From positions 62,001 to 126,000 of the forward strand of contig NZ_AWUK01000026.1 in assembly GCF_000499205.1 (NCBI RefSeq): a stretch of 64,000 nt of DNA, read 5' to 3'. The number at the start of each line of letters is the position of its first letter. Position 1 is the stretch's first letter. This stretch comes from Paenibacillus sp. MAEPY2. GTDB lineage: Bacteria; Bacillota; Bacilli; Paenibacillales; Paenibacillaceae. Shown here piece after piece: positions 37,175-46,010 of this stretch. The translations under genes and the position numbers were made by a program. The notes under the pieces were generated by a model. The model saw nothing but the letters and a program-made list of their open reading frames with translations, made no database searches and was not told the DNA's origin.

Positions 37175-37978
37175 ATGTCCTCCAGTGTCATTGATATGCT
37201 ACAGCTTGAATACCAGCGCTTCTCAGCAAAAGAAAAGGAAATAGCCGATTATGTTATGCGCAATAAATCATCCATTAATAACATCAATATTAGGGATCTG
37301 GCTACGTACACCAATGCTTCCATGTCCACCATTACTCGATTTTGCAAAAAAGTAGGTTGTTCCACCTTTGTCGATTTTAAAATTCGGCTTAGCCGCGAAG
37401 TGCACCAACCCCGCAATGAAACGGATTTTTTTATACGAACACAACAGATTCACAATGATATTATAAATGCGACCGCGGAAATGCTGGATACCGACAAAAT
37501 TGAACAAGTGGTCCAGTACATAAAAGAAGCTCGCAAGATTTATGTCTATGGTTTGGGAAGTTCAGGCTTGTCTGCTTTGGAATTCAAATACAGGCTCATG
37601 CGGATGGATATCGTAATCGATGCGGTAACCGATTCTCACATGATGATCATGAGTGCTTCTCTTCTGGGCGAAGACGATCTGGTTATTGGTTTATCTAATT
37701 CCGGACGAACATTAGAAGTCAGCGACGCATTAAACACGGCCAAAAAAAGAGGAAGCAAAGTCGTGGGAATTACTAATTTTGATCATACACCCCTGTCTGA
37801 AATTTCGGATTTGTGTATTTTCACCCCGGATATCGGGCGAAACGGAGATGTGAACTTCATTAACAGCCAATTGGCCATTATTTACATCCTGGATGTAATC
37901 TCGCTTCTATTACTTGAGGATGAACATTTACTCCATGCGCGGCAGCAAACGTTAAAAGCTCTTTATTCTGCTGAATAA
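37175..37978 (+). CDS. RpiR/MurR-family transcriptional regulator
   Basis: 267 residues from the ATG at 37175, which follows AAAGGAG; an upstream in-frame ATG lacks a site. An N-terminal helix-turn-helix (about 1-77; FSAKEKEIADYVMRN, IRDLATYTNASMSTITRFCKKVG) is followed by a SIS phosphosugar-binding domain (about 105-240; YVYGLGSSGLSA, GLSNSGRT). Such regulators sense amino-sugar phosphates. It converges on nanE and the PTS gene, and an inverted repeat in the PTS promoter is its likely operator. Confidence 0.9.
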   Translation: MSSSVIDMLQLEYQRFSAKEKEIADYVMRNKSSINNINIRDLATYTNASMSTITRFCKKVGCSTFVDFKIRLSREVHQPRNETDFFIRTQQIHNDIINATAEMLDTDKIEQVVQYIKEARKIYVYGLGSSGLSALEFKYRLMRMDIVIDAVTDSHMMIMSASLLGEDDLVIGLSNSGRTLEVSDALNTAKKRGSKVVGITNFDHTPLSEISDLCIFTPDIGRNGDVNFINSQLAIIYILDVISLLLLEDEHLLHARQQTLKALYSAE

Positions 37979-37980
37979 AC

Positions 37981-38009
37981 AAACAGCCAACTTGATTCGT
38001 TGGCTGTTT
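37981..38009. terminator. Bidirectional terminator between rpiR-like gene and nanE
   Basis: A perfect 11-base stem, AAACAGCCAAC with GTTGGCTGTTT, has T-runs on both strands and lies between the two convergent stop codons. Confidence 0.9.
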
Positions 38010-38024
38010 TCATGTTTTCTCCTT

Positions 38025-38741
38025 TTATTTAGCAGAAGCAGAAGACTCCTTCAATTTTGCAATTTCAGCGACAAAACGTTCCGTAATTTGTTGAGGACGC
38101 GTAATGGCCCCACCGACAACAACACAATAGACTCCAGCTTCGAGACACGTTGCTGCCATCTCCGGCGTCATGATATTCCCTTCCGCAACAACAGGTGTTT
38201 GCACACTTGCCAGAATTTCCTTCAAGGCCGCAAATTGATTATCGTACAGCTTAACCCCTGCTGTCTCCTCTGTATATCCGACTAATGTAGAAGAAATCAA
38301 ATCAAAGCCGAGCCGTTCTGCATTTATTGCTTCCTCTTGGGTCGAAATATCCCCCATTAATAGAAGTTGAGGATGTTTGGTACGAATTTCATGCACGAAT
38401 TCATCCAGTGTTTTACCATCCGGCCGTGCTCGCAGCGTCGCATCAACCGCAACGATCTCCGCATGCACCTCGGCAAGCTCATCCACTTCCACGATCGTTG
38501 GTGTAATGAACACCGGATTGGTTCCGTAATTTCTCTTCACAATACCTATGACCGGAAGATCAACCTGTTCCTTAATCTCTTTCACATCAGCCGCCGTATT
38601 GGCGCGAATACCTATGGCTCCACCTTCTTTTGCTGCGATTGCCATGCGTCCCATGATGAACGAACTATGAAGCGGCTCATGCTCCAATGCCTGACATGAT
38701 ACGACGAGACCGCTTTGTAAACCCAATTTATCTATATTCAT
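38025..38741 (-). CDS. nanE: N-acetylmannosamine-6-phosphate 2-epimerase
   Basis: 238 residues, GGAG upstream of the ATG. NanE interconverts ManNAc-6-P and GlcNAc-6-P so that the sugar enters the NagA/NagB route. The TIM-barrel motifs are typical: GLVVSCQALEHEPLHSS, GAIGIRANT, PVIGIVKRNY, VAVDATLRARPDG, LMGDIST, PVVAEGNI and VVVGGAITRP, with the catalytic Lys in VKRNY and Glu in AEGNI. It begins 5 bases after the PTS gene, so the two are one operon. No sialic acid lyase is nearby, so free ManNAc import is a better guess than sialic acid use. Confidence 0.95.
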   Translation of the reverse strand: MNIDKLGLQSGLVVSCQALEHEPLHSSFIMGRMAIAAKEGGAIGIRANTAADVKEIKEQVDLPVIGIVKRNYGTNPVFITPTIVEVDELAEVHAEIVAVDATLRARPDGKTLDEFVHEIRTKHPQLLLMGDISTQEEAINAERLGFDLISSTLVGYTEETAGVKLYDNQFAALKEILASVQTPVVAEGNIMTPEMAATCLEAGVYCVVVGGAITRPQQITERFVAEIAKLKESSASAK

Positions 38742-38746
38742 TGCAA

Positions 38747-40321
38747 TTACTCCGTTTCCATAATTTCTTCGATTTCATTTTTGATCACCGTTACCTGAGG
38801 GCCGTAAATAACCTGCACTCCGTTACCGACCAGGACGACCCCTTTGGCCCCCGTAGCTGTAAGTGCATCCTTTTGAACCTTCTCGATATCCTTCACGGAT
38901 ACGCGAAGCCGCGTTGCACAGCAATCCAATTCATTGATATTGTCTGCACCGCCCAATCCATTCAGGATGGCTATCGATCGTTCTGCCCCTTTTGCGGATG
39001 ACGGTGTATTCGTTTGCTGACTTTGTGTTTTGGCTTCTGGCTCCGCTGTTCCCTCATCCTCACGTCCTGAAGTTTTTAAATTGAGCTTAACGATCAGAAT
39101 TCGGAAGGTAAAGTAATACAGGAAGAACCAGACCACACCGATGATAGGAACGATAATCCAGTTGGTTTTCGCATTACCCTGAAGTATCCCGAATAAGATA
39201 AAGTCGATTAATCCGCCTGAAAAAGTCTGACCGATTGTAATCTCGAAAATATGCGATAACATAAATGCCAAACCATCAAATACAGCGTGAATCACATACA
39301 GGATTGGAGCAACAAACAGGAATGAGAATTCAAGTGGTTCTGTAATTCCTGTCAGGAACGAGGTGAGCGCCGCAGACAACATCAGTCCGCCGACTACTTT
39401 TTTACGTTCAGGCTTGGCTGTATGATAAATAGCGAGTGCGGCACCCAGCAGACCAAACATCATCGTGATAAAACGTCCTGACATAAATCGGGATGTACCC
39501 GAGAAGAATTTCTCGGTTGCAGGGTCTCCCAGTTGAGCAAAGAAAATATTCTGTGTTCCTTCGTAAACTTTTCCCGCAACCTCCATTGTTCCTCCGACTC
39601 CAGTCTGCCAGAAAGGCAGATAAAAGATGTGGTGCAACCCAAGTGGACCCAGCATCCGTAAAACAAATCCGTACAACAGTGTTCCGATATACCCAGTTCT
39701 ATCGACCAAACCTCCAAGCTGCGTTATGCCGAACTGGATGGTTGGCCAGATCAGGAACAAAGCAATACCGATAAAAATGGCCGCAAAAGATGAAACGATA
39801 GGAATGAAACGTGAACCTCCAAAGAAGCCAAGGAATTGTGGAAGTTCTATTTTGTTGTACCTATTATGAAGCCATGCGGTAACCAATCCTACGACGATCC
39901 CTCCGAGCACACCGGTTTGCAGTGTCTGGATTCCGAGTACCATACCTTGACCGGCACTAGCCAAATGATCTGCGGCAAGTTTCCCCGAATTGACCAACAT
40001 CGCATTAATGGATGCATTCATCACCAGATAGGCAAGACCTGCAGCCAAACCTGCTGTACCTTTGTCCGCTCTGGCAAGTCCAACCGCCACACCAATGGCA
40101 AAGATCAATGCCAGATTATCAAACACAATACTTCCTGCACTGCTCATCACTGTAAACACTTGCTGCAGCCACGTGATCTGCAAAAACGGATACGAATTAA
40201 CTGTATTGGCGTTGGATAAGGCGCCTCCAATCCCCAGTAATAGACCCGCCGCAGGTAAAACAGCAATAGGAAGCATGAACGATTTACCAAACTTCTGAGC
40301 CTTCTCAAAATATTGCTTCAC
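38747..40321 (-). CDS. PTS sugar transporter EIICB of the glucose/GlcNAc family
   Basis: 524 residues from the GTG at 40321, preferred over a GTG four codons upstream because GGTGG then lies 8 bases away and the start becomes MKQYFEKAQKFGKSFMLP, as in related EIIC proteins. EIIC spans about residues 1-400 with about ten membrane helices. After a Gln/Thr-rich linker, EIIB (about 440-520) has the phosphorylated cysteine in LDCCATRLRV (Cys468, the second Cys). There is no EIIA domain, so phosphate must come from another EIIA. The operon with nanE suggests N-acetylmannosamine or a related amino sugar as substrate. Confidence 0.9.
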   Translation of the reverse strand: MKQYFEKAQKFGKSFMLPIAVLPAAGLLLGIGGALSNANTVNSYPFLQITWLQQVFTVMSSAGSIVFDNLALIFAIGVAVGLARADKGTAGLAAGLAYLVMNASINAMLVNSGKLAADHLASAGQGMVLGIQTLQTGVLGGIVVGLVTAWLHNRYNKIELPQFLGFFGGSRFIPIVSSFAAIFIGIALFLIWPTIQFGITQLGGLVDRTGYIGTLLYGFVLRMLGPLGLHHIFYLPFWQTGVGGTMEVAGKVYEGTQNIFFAQLGDPATEKFFSGTSRFMSGRFITMMFGLLGAALAIYHTAKPERKKVVGGLMLSAALTSFLTGITEPLEFSFLFVAPILYVIHAVFDGLAFMLSHIFEITIGQTFSGGLIDFILFGILQGNAKTNWIIVPIIGVVWFFLYYFTFRILIVKLNLKTSGREDEGTAEPEAKTQSQQTNTPSSAKGAERSIAILNGLGGADNINELDCCATRLRVSVKDIEKVQKDALTATGAKGVVLVGNGVQVIYGPQVTVIKNEIEEIMETE

Positions 40322-40340
40322 TGTGATATCCACCTCTCTA

Positions 40341-40379
40341 AAACTATTTTCATTTACATAATAATTATGAAAATGGTTT
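40341..40379 (-). promoter_or_regulatory. Inverted-repeat operator of the PTS-nanE operon
   Basis: AAACTATTTTCAT (40341-40353) and ATGAAAATGGTTT (40367-40379) are reverse complements with one mismatch, 13 bases apart, on both sides of the -10 box. This is a likely binding site for the neighbouring RpiR-type regulator. Confidence 0.6.
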
Positions 40380-40386
40380 TCGTCAA
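40358..40386 (-). promoter_or_regulatory. Sigma-A promoter of the PTS-nanE operon
   Basis: Minus strand: TTGACG (40386-40381), a 17-base spacer, and TATTAT (40363-40358). The start would be near 40351, inside the operator. Confidence 0.7.
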
Positions 40387-40393
40387 CACATAT

Positions 40394-40408
40394 TTAAATC
40401 GCTTTCAT
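40394..40408 (-). promoter_or_regulatory. Candidate cre (CcpA) site upstream of the PTS promoter
   Basis: Minus strand ATGAAAGCGATTTAA fits the cre consensus except at one position. It lies just upstream of the -35 box, where CcpA could either activate or hinder the polymerase. Confidence 0.45.
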
Positions 40409-40503
40409 AACGTGTGAGGTCCAAGGATTTAATGAATAACCTGCTATAAATATAATTATTTCCAGCGCAGCAAACTTCAGTCTTTCCTGTTCAATGCCAA
40501 AAA

Positions 40504-40522
40504 AGCCGCCAATATGGCGACT
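40504..40522 (-). terminator. Terminator of the locus B operon
   Basis: AGCCGCC pairs with GGCGACT (one G-T pair), with a run of six T following on the minus strand, 56 bases after the GH106-like stop codon. Confidence 0.8.
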
Positions 40523-40577
40523 TTTATGTGTGCGTATTCTTGCTCAACAGTTACTTGCCCAGAACCGGAATATTGCA

Positions 40578-43500
40578 TTATTTTAAGGTTCTAGCCACCA
40601 GTTTTACTGACCCGTTCATGCCTGAAGGCTGTGATGACTTTCCGTATACATTTTCCAGTGTATTGCCCACTTGAATGTCGATTACATTAATCCCCGGCAA
40701 AATATAAGACGTGACATTCCAATGATAGGGAGGCCATAAGCGGATGCCAGCATCCTCCCCATTCACATACAGCCGTGCCGTCTCTCTAATATCTTCCGCT
40801 TCCAGCCACAGTTCATCTGCCGGATTCAAGCTGACATTGGACAAGTCCACCTGCTGCGAGTACGATGCTGCTCCCGAATAAAATGGATAACCGGCGGCAT
40901 TCCATACCCCTGCCAGTTGTTCCGATTCCACGGTTAACGTAGTCTGATCTTCTATAACAAATAAACCAATCAGGTAAGCAGGAAAGGAAATGGCAGGCAT
41001 AGGCTCCAGCAATGAAACCGTGAGAACTTCAAGCTCATTCTCGCCTTTCACGAGGTATTTGCTAATGTCCACACCATTGTAATGAATATCTTGCCACGGT
41101 GATGGCCGGAGTGCTTCCATCCTTACTCCATTAACAAAGATTTCAACATTACGTCTGCGCTGCAGAAAACCGATATGGGATGGAATCTTCTGCTCAATCT
41201 CGTCAAGAATCAGCTCCATCTTGATGAAGCGACGTTCCTCTCCTGATTCGTTTGCATGTTCTGAACCCTTCTGCGAGTTCATAAGCTCGATCCATTTCTC
41301 TGTCACGACAAATGTTGTACGGTACGTATTGACTTGACCTGGCATCGCTGCATTCATCCTGGACTTGCGGTCATTCAACGTTACCTGCCATTGATCCAGC
41401 ACAAGTACGTTGGGTTCTACGGTCTGAAACTGCCAATAATCACCTAAAACCATCACCTCGGTGGAACACTGAGCTTTACCCTTCACGTGCTCTTGCGGTA
41501 AGGAAAATCTATGATCATCGGGGTCAAATGAATCGGTTGCTTGATCATATCTAACCGATAATACACGAAGCTCCCCCGGTACCAATGATAGAACAGCATC
41601 ATGACTTAGCGGGTTCACACTCCCGTTTTCCAAATCCCATTCTTCCATGTAACCGTTCATTCGAATCGGATCGAATTGAATGGACACGGGCTGCTCCGAC
41701 CAATTCATCAGCCATGTATACACATGGACTTCGAATTTGCGTTCAACGCTAATTAGATCCTCGGCGTGCCCTTCAACCTGTGTCCAAGCAATGGTCGGTT
41801 GTACTGTCATTAACTCTCTTAACTGAACACAAAACTTCATAAGCGTATCATTATGATGTGGGTCCTCCTCCGCTTCTTCTTCCACTCCCTCATCTTCATG
41901 AGCTGTATTGTTGATGGAATAGAATAGGCTGTGCCCTTTGCCGACTGCTTGTAATTTTCCGTGCTGAGGACTGGAACCAAATAGTACATTCATAGGTTTC
42001 AATATTTCCGGATCTTGCCGCAGGATTTCACTATCACGAGGAATTGCCCCAACCGCAATCAGCGTTCCGCCATTGTTGACAAAGGATACAAGCTGTTCTG
42101 CGATATCCGAGGACATAACCGTAATTTCAGGCAAAATCAAAATCGAATATGCGTTTAGATTACCAGCATACGGATATCTGTCAGCATGAGCATTCTTTAC
42201 CTCTCTCAACTGGCACTCATCTACATAATCGTAATCGATGGAGCTGCGCAGCATACGATCAGACAATAAGGAGAACAATTGATCCGCAGTTGGATGCTGG
42301 TTCGATTCACCGGATACGAACATATGCTCATACACCGTATGGATCGGTGACAATAGCAGCACTTCCGGCGTGCGCTTCGTGGAAGCCCCCAGTACACTCA
42401 GCCGCCCAAGATAATCGGCAAAAGCCCGATAATGAGGCCAGTGCGGAGCATGCTTGAATTCAGTAGGCGGGAAATCCGTTTTTCGATATCCTGCAAACGA
42501 ATAATAGAATGCATGCGGAATAAACAGATTCACACCCAGAAATGCCATGAAATTGGCATCAAGCCTCCTTTGTCGCATCGCGTAGGCATGACCACTCGCA
42601 CCAAAGGACTCGCAGATGACTCTCTTTTTCCCATTCAGCTGAGCGACAGACGCTGCGGTCTTTACGGATACGATACGATGCGGATTCTCCCTTGTGCCGA
42701 TCCCGTGTGTCAGGTAGTCGACACCTGCATAATGGAATTGTTGCAATACGCGGGTTTGATTGCCCTGCGACCGAGCCTGCCCCCACACTGGCTCCTCCAG
42801 TGTATGGCCAATATACAGCAGACTGTGTGACTCGCACCACGTACGAATAGCCGCATGATACCCTTCGACATACCAACGGGTAATCGTATCATAATAATCC
42901 TGCCTCACAGATCTGTTACCATCAGCCATCCCATATAACAAAGCGCCTAAGCAGGGAATCAGCTCATATCCGTTCTCCTGTTGATACCGTTCCGCCATCC
43001 CGTGTGTCCAGGCAAACACCATTCCGGGCAAAGTTGCGTTCACATCTTGAACCGACGTTCGAATGGCTTCTACGCCAAAAAAACCATCGTGGATCATGAG
43101 TCCAGGTTCATCCGTAAATACGCCTTGAATGGTCGCACCGAAGTGTGACTGTAATTGCTGAAACGGCTCATAAGCCAATTGAATGAAAGCCTGAACGGCT
43201 TCCGGATTCAAGGTGTCCAGGTAATAGCCTTTTGCAAACGTGATTCCTTCGGCAATTTCACAAGACCAACAGGCGAGTATGATATAATCATCGTCCGTAT
43301 CCGGTTTCCATTCCTGCCCATATAACGCTGTAATATCTTCCGGTTGATCAAATATCAGCCATTCCCCATCTTGCTGGATGGCACGATAAACGAGAATAGC
43401 GATGAGTTCATTGTTATCGTAGGAGACAAAATCGAGAGGTAACGTTCCCCGTTGTGCTTTGTGTAAGTATCTTCGTTCCTCCACCCTCAAGTATCTCATC

Positions 43501-43847
43501 CGATATTCGGGATGCTGCCTTGTCAGCTTACCGCCAAGCGTTCCGCTCGGCCAATTGTCCTCATCATACAGCCAGACCATCATATCGCGCTTCTCGCATT
43601 CCTTTGTGCAAAATTCCAGCGTATCCAAGAACTCTTCGGACAGGTACGGGGTCTGCATTCCATGACGCGCATGCAAGACAACGCCGCCCACACCCGCTTC
43701 ATGCATGGATTGAATTTGGCTTTCAAGCTCAGCCTTGATGAACTTATGATTTAGAAACCAAAAGGGTTGTGGCCGATACGTCGCCTCAGGATTTTTGAAT
43801 TGTTGCAGTAATTTGTGAATGTCCGTGATTTCCGATTTCACATTCAT
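40578..43847 (-). CDS. GH106-like glycoside hydrolase (alpha-L-rhamnosidase-type)
   Basis: 1089 residues from the ATG at 43847, which overlaps the upstream TGA by one base, so translation is probably coupled. There is no signal peptide. The N-terminal TIM barrel (about 25-480) has the GH106 style: PFWFLNHKF, EAGVGGVVLHARHGMQTPYLS, VWLYDEDNWPSG and the acidic FTDEPG strand with Glu248. The C-terminus (about 900-1085) is a galactose-binding-like beta-sandwich (TARLYVNGEDAGIRLWPPYHWNVT). Characterised GH106 enzymes remove alpha-L-rhamnose; in this mannosidase operon the real sugar is open. It is the last gene of the locus B operon. Confidence 0.78.
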   Translation of the reverse strand: MNVKSEITDIHKLLQQFKNPEATYRPQPFWFLNHKFIKAELESQIQSMHEAGVGGVVLHARHGMQTPYLSEEFLDTLEFCTKECEKRDMMVWLYDEDNWPSGTLGGKLTRQHPEYRMRYLRVEERRYLHKAQRGTLPLDFVSYDNNELIAILVYRAIQQDGEWLIFDQPEDITALYGQEWKPDTDDDYIILACWSCEIAEGITFAKGYYLDTLNPEAVQAFIQLAYEPFQQLQSHFGATIQGVFTDEPGLMIHDGFFGVEAIRTSVQDVNATLPGMVFAWTHGMAERYQQENGYELIPCLGALLYGMADGNRSVRQDYYDTITRWYVEGYHAAIRTWCESHSLLYIGHTLEEPVWGQARSQGNQTRVLQQFHYAGVDYLTHGIGTRENPHRIVSVKTAASVAQLNGKKRVICESFGASGHAYAMRQRRLDANFMAFLGVNLFIPHAFYYSFAGYRKTDFPPTEFKHAPHWPHYRAFADYLGRLSVLGASTKRTPEVLLLSPIHTVYEHMFVSGESNQHPTADQLFSLLSDRMLRSSIDYDYVDECQLREVKNAHADRYPYAGNLNAYSILILPEITVMSSDIAEQLVSFVNNGGTLIAVGAIPRDSEILRQDPEILKPMNVLFGSSPQHGKLQAVGKGHSLFYSINNTAHEDEGVEEEAEEDPHHNDTLMKFCVQLRELMTVQPTIAWTQVEGHAEDLISVERKFEVHVYTWLMNWSEQPVSIQFDPIRMNGYMEEWDLENGSVNPLSHDAVLSLVPGELRVLSVRYDQATDSFDPDDHRFSLPQEHVKGKAQCSTEVMVLGDYWQFQTVEPNVLVLDQWQVTLNDRKSRMNAAMPGQVNTYRTTFVVTEKWIELMNSQKGSEHANESGEERRFIKMELILDEIEQKIPSHIGFLQRRRNVEIFVNGVRMEALRPSPWQDIHYNGVDISKYLVKGENELEVLTVSLLEPMPAISFPAYLIGLFVIEDQTTLTVESEQLAGVWNAAGYPFYSGAASYSQQVDLSNVSLNPADELWLEAEDIRETARLYVNGEDAGIRLWPPYHWNVTSYILPGINVIDIQVGNTLENVYGKSSQPSGMNGSVKLVARTLK

Positions 43848-45868
43848 CACCTGTTCTCATGTTGATCTGATGCAGATGCTGTTGTTAGCAATGGAATGAA
43901 AAATCCACCGACGACCGAACGATTTTGGAAATTCAACTGCTTTCCGGTGATGGTATCATACCAGTCCGTTACCGGTACACGGCTCGGTGTCTCATTCATA
44001 AAATCCCAAAGTGGTGAGATCATCTGCTCAAACTGGGCTTGCGTTTCACTCATGGAGGCACACCATACGAGCCAATCGGACTTGGTATACGTCTCACGGC
44101 TATCCAGCGGTATGCCGTATCGATTCTGTTTTAGCTGATAATATGCCAACTCTTTGGCAGCTACTTCTTTCGGGAAAAGGTTGAAGTCGAGCAGACGGTC
44201 CCATACCAGATTGTATTTCATGCTCCACGACTCATTAGAGCTGTCAAAAGTCAGCTTGTAGTGATCTTCTGCACTTGCCATGGATGCCCACTCATCTGCC
44301 ATTTTTTCAGCTGCTTCACGGTAAACGACACCATCGGGCAAACCAAGTTCAGCGCTCATGTAGGCATAAGCGGCAATACCCAAAATCGCTTTAATCGACA
44401 GGTTCGCATTGTGCGCAAGATGTCCAGCAAAGTCGTCTGTGCACAGCTGATTGTCCGGATCCAGACCATGCTGCAGCAAATACGAAGCCCATGTGGTAAG
44501 AAGCCCCCAATGCTCACGTGCAAATTCCACCTGCTGCTCATATTTGCATACCGCTGCTGCCATCAGGAGCATATTGCCACATTCCTCGATAGGCATCTGA
44601 TATTCAAGCTTGTTCTCTCCGTAAACCTGACCATTGGCTTGAGGATAAGTTCCGACGTCATGCGGAGCAAAATCAAACGTCCAATCCGTGCTCTCCGCAT
44701 ACCTATAGATTGGACGCATCATGCCTTTGACCAATTCGGTGTTATACCTGAGGAACAATGGAATTGACGGGTAGCTCACATCCACCGTAGCGATGCAGCC
44801 GTTACTGAAATTCTCTTTGGAGAAAAATAATACTTCTCCAGCTTCATCAGCAACCAATTTATGTGCAGCAATCGCTTGCCTATAGGTCAGTGCCAGGATG
44901 TCTCTATATTGGTTCCCGCCTGCGGCCTGACTTTCCGCTAAGAGCTCCTGATTAAAGCGATTGCACCGCTGTACAATCTCTTCATATTGCTCCGCTGCTT
45001 TTGCCAGCATTGCATGGAATGTCATACCATCTTTCTTCCAATACGCATTTAGCGGTTTGTGAAAATATTCAATCGCATGAATATCATCATAGGCGAGCAT
45101 CAAATAGCGTGAGGCTGACTCTTCATGGATAGATCCCATATCCATTTCGGTTGCCATAACAGGCATATCGCCAGTGATGGACCGCGGCTTACGAGAGTCA
45201 TCTTCTGTCTTCAAACGACCCGTTCGGGCATACTGTTCACGGCTGGATACCGAATGAATGACCAATTGACATTGAGAAGTCTGCTGAACCACCAGATACA
45301 TATGTCCCCAGTCAATTCTCGTATCATCGCCGGCACGTTTTAATACAGGCTGTTCCACTGTTCCCATGGACAATGCAAGCAACTGCTCATTGATTACATG
45401 AGATGCCCAGGTAACTTGCTGATCAGGGGTATGTACACACCATTCACCTGTCACATCAAAATAGATTTTCACGTGATGTCCCTGACCGTCTATCGCTCTA
45501 ACATGGAACGTAACATACGTCACTGGTCTGGATAACAACTCCAGATCATCGAGCAATAGTGGCGTGGTAAAATGAACCTCAAGCTCTATGCCCTCTCCTT
45601 CAAAGGTGTAACGGGTAGTTACAGGCTCAACGGTAAGATTCGTCTGCATGAGCGCATCCGGCTCGTCAACGGCTGAATCTTCACGAACACCTACTTTCCC
45701 CATAAACCTTCTGATTTTGCCGTCAATGGCAATCATGCCGACCATGCCCTGCGGATGATTCGTCCAGTGCCGAGTGGTATCATCATAGAGGTGATCGGCA
45801 GCAGACCATACGCTAAAATAAGGGTCTACCGTGATCAACGGAACCGATGGTGGTCTAAACGTCGTCAT
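43847..45868 (-). CDS. DUF4965/glutaminase A-like protein
   Basis: 673 residues, AAGGAGA upstream of the ATG and no signal peptide. The N-terminal half (about 1-260) is beta-rich (PPSVPLITVDPYFSVWS, THWTNHPQ-like opening). The second half (about 270-660) is a helical toroid with FFSKENFSNGCIATVDVSYPSIPLFL, FDFAPHDVGTYPQANGQVYG and NLVWDRLLDFNLFP, the DUF4965/DUF1793 pattern. Aspergillus GtaA with this architecture is called a glutaminase, but the toroid and the glycan operon suggest a glycosidase-like role. Its intracellular location and coupling to the GH106-like gene argue for a step in oligosaccharide breakdown. The exact function is unknown. Confidence 0.8.
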   Translation of the reverse strand: MTTFRPPSVPLITVDPYFSVWSAADHLYDDTTRHWTNHPQGMVGMIAIDGKIRRFMGKVGVREDSAVDEPDALMQTNLTVEPVTTRYTFEGEGIELEVHFTTPLLLDDLELLSRPVTYVTFHVRAIDGQGHHVKIYFDVTGEWCVHTPDQQVTWASHVINEQLLALSMGTVEQPVLKRAGDDTRIDWGHMYLVVQQTSQCQLVIHSVSSREQYARTGRLKTEDDSRKPRSITGDMPVMATEMDMGSIHEESASRYLMLAYDDIHAIEYFHKPLNAYWKKDGMTFHAMLAKAAEQYEEIVQRCNRFNQELLAESQAAGGNQYRDILALTYRQAIAAHKLVADEAGEVLFFSKENFSNGCIATVDVSYPSIPLFLRYNTELVKGMMRPIYRYAESTDWTFDFAPHDVGTYPQANGQVYGENKLEYQMPIEECGNMLLMAAAVCKYEQQVEFAREHWGLLTTWASYLLQHGLDPDNQLCTDDFAGHLAHNANLSIKAILGIAAYAYMSAELGLPDGVVYREAAEKMADEWASMASAEDHYKLTFDSSNESWSMKYNLVWDRLLDFNLFPKEVAAKELAYYQLKQNRYGIPLDSRETYTKSDWLVWCASMSETQAQFEQMISPLWDFMNETPSRVPVTDWYDTITGKQLNFQNRSVVGGFFIPLLTTASASDQHENR

Positions 45869-45928
45869 TGGTTACATCTCCTTCAATTCATTTTTTCCAA
45901 CATAAAGTGTGCTCCTGATTCAAAAGGG

Positions 45929-45972
45929 ATAGGCTTTGCTCGACTTGTTGACCAAGGCGCTGCAAAGCCTAT
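45929..45972 (-). promoter_or_regulatory. Intercistronic stem-loop after the locus B binding-protein gene
   Basis: ATAGGCTTTGC (45929-45939) and GCAAAGCCTAT (45962-45972) form a perfect 11-base stem with a 22-base loop between the binding-protein and DUF4965 genes. No T-run is present, so partial termination or 3-prime protection of the upstream mRNA is likelier. Confidence 0.6.
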
Positions 45973-46010
45973 GTAATTCCCGTGCTAATCGGTAACCTGC
46001 CCTTTCGGTA

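Noticed and set aside
38025..40321. Sialic acid utilisation cluster
   Set aside because: NanE is present but no NanA lyase, NanK kinase or sialic acid transporter is nearby; the PTS suggests free amino-sugar import.
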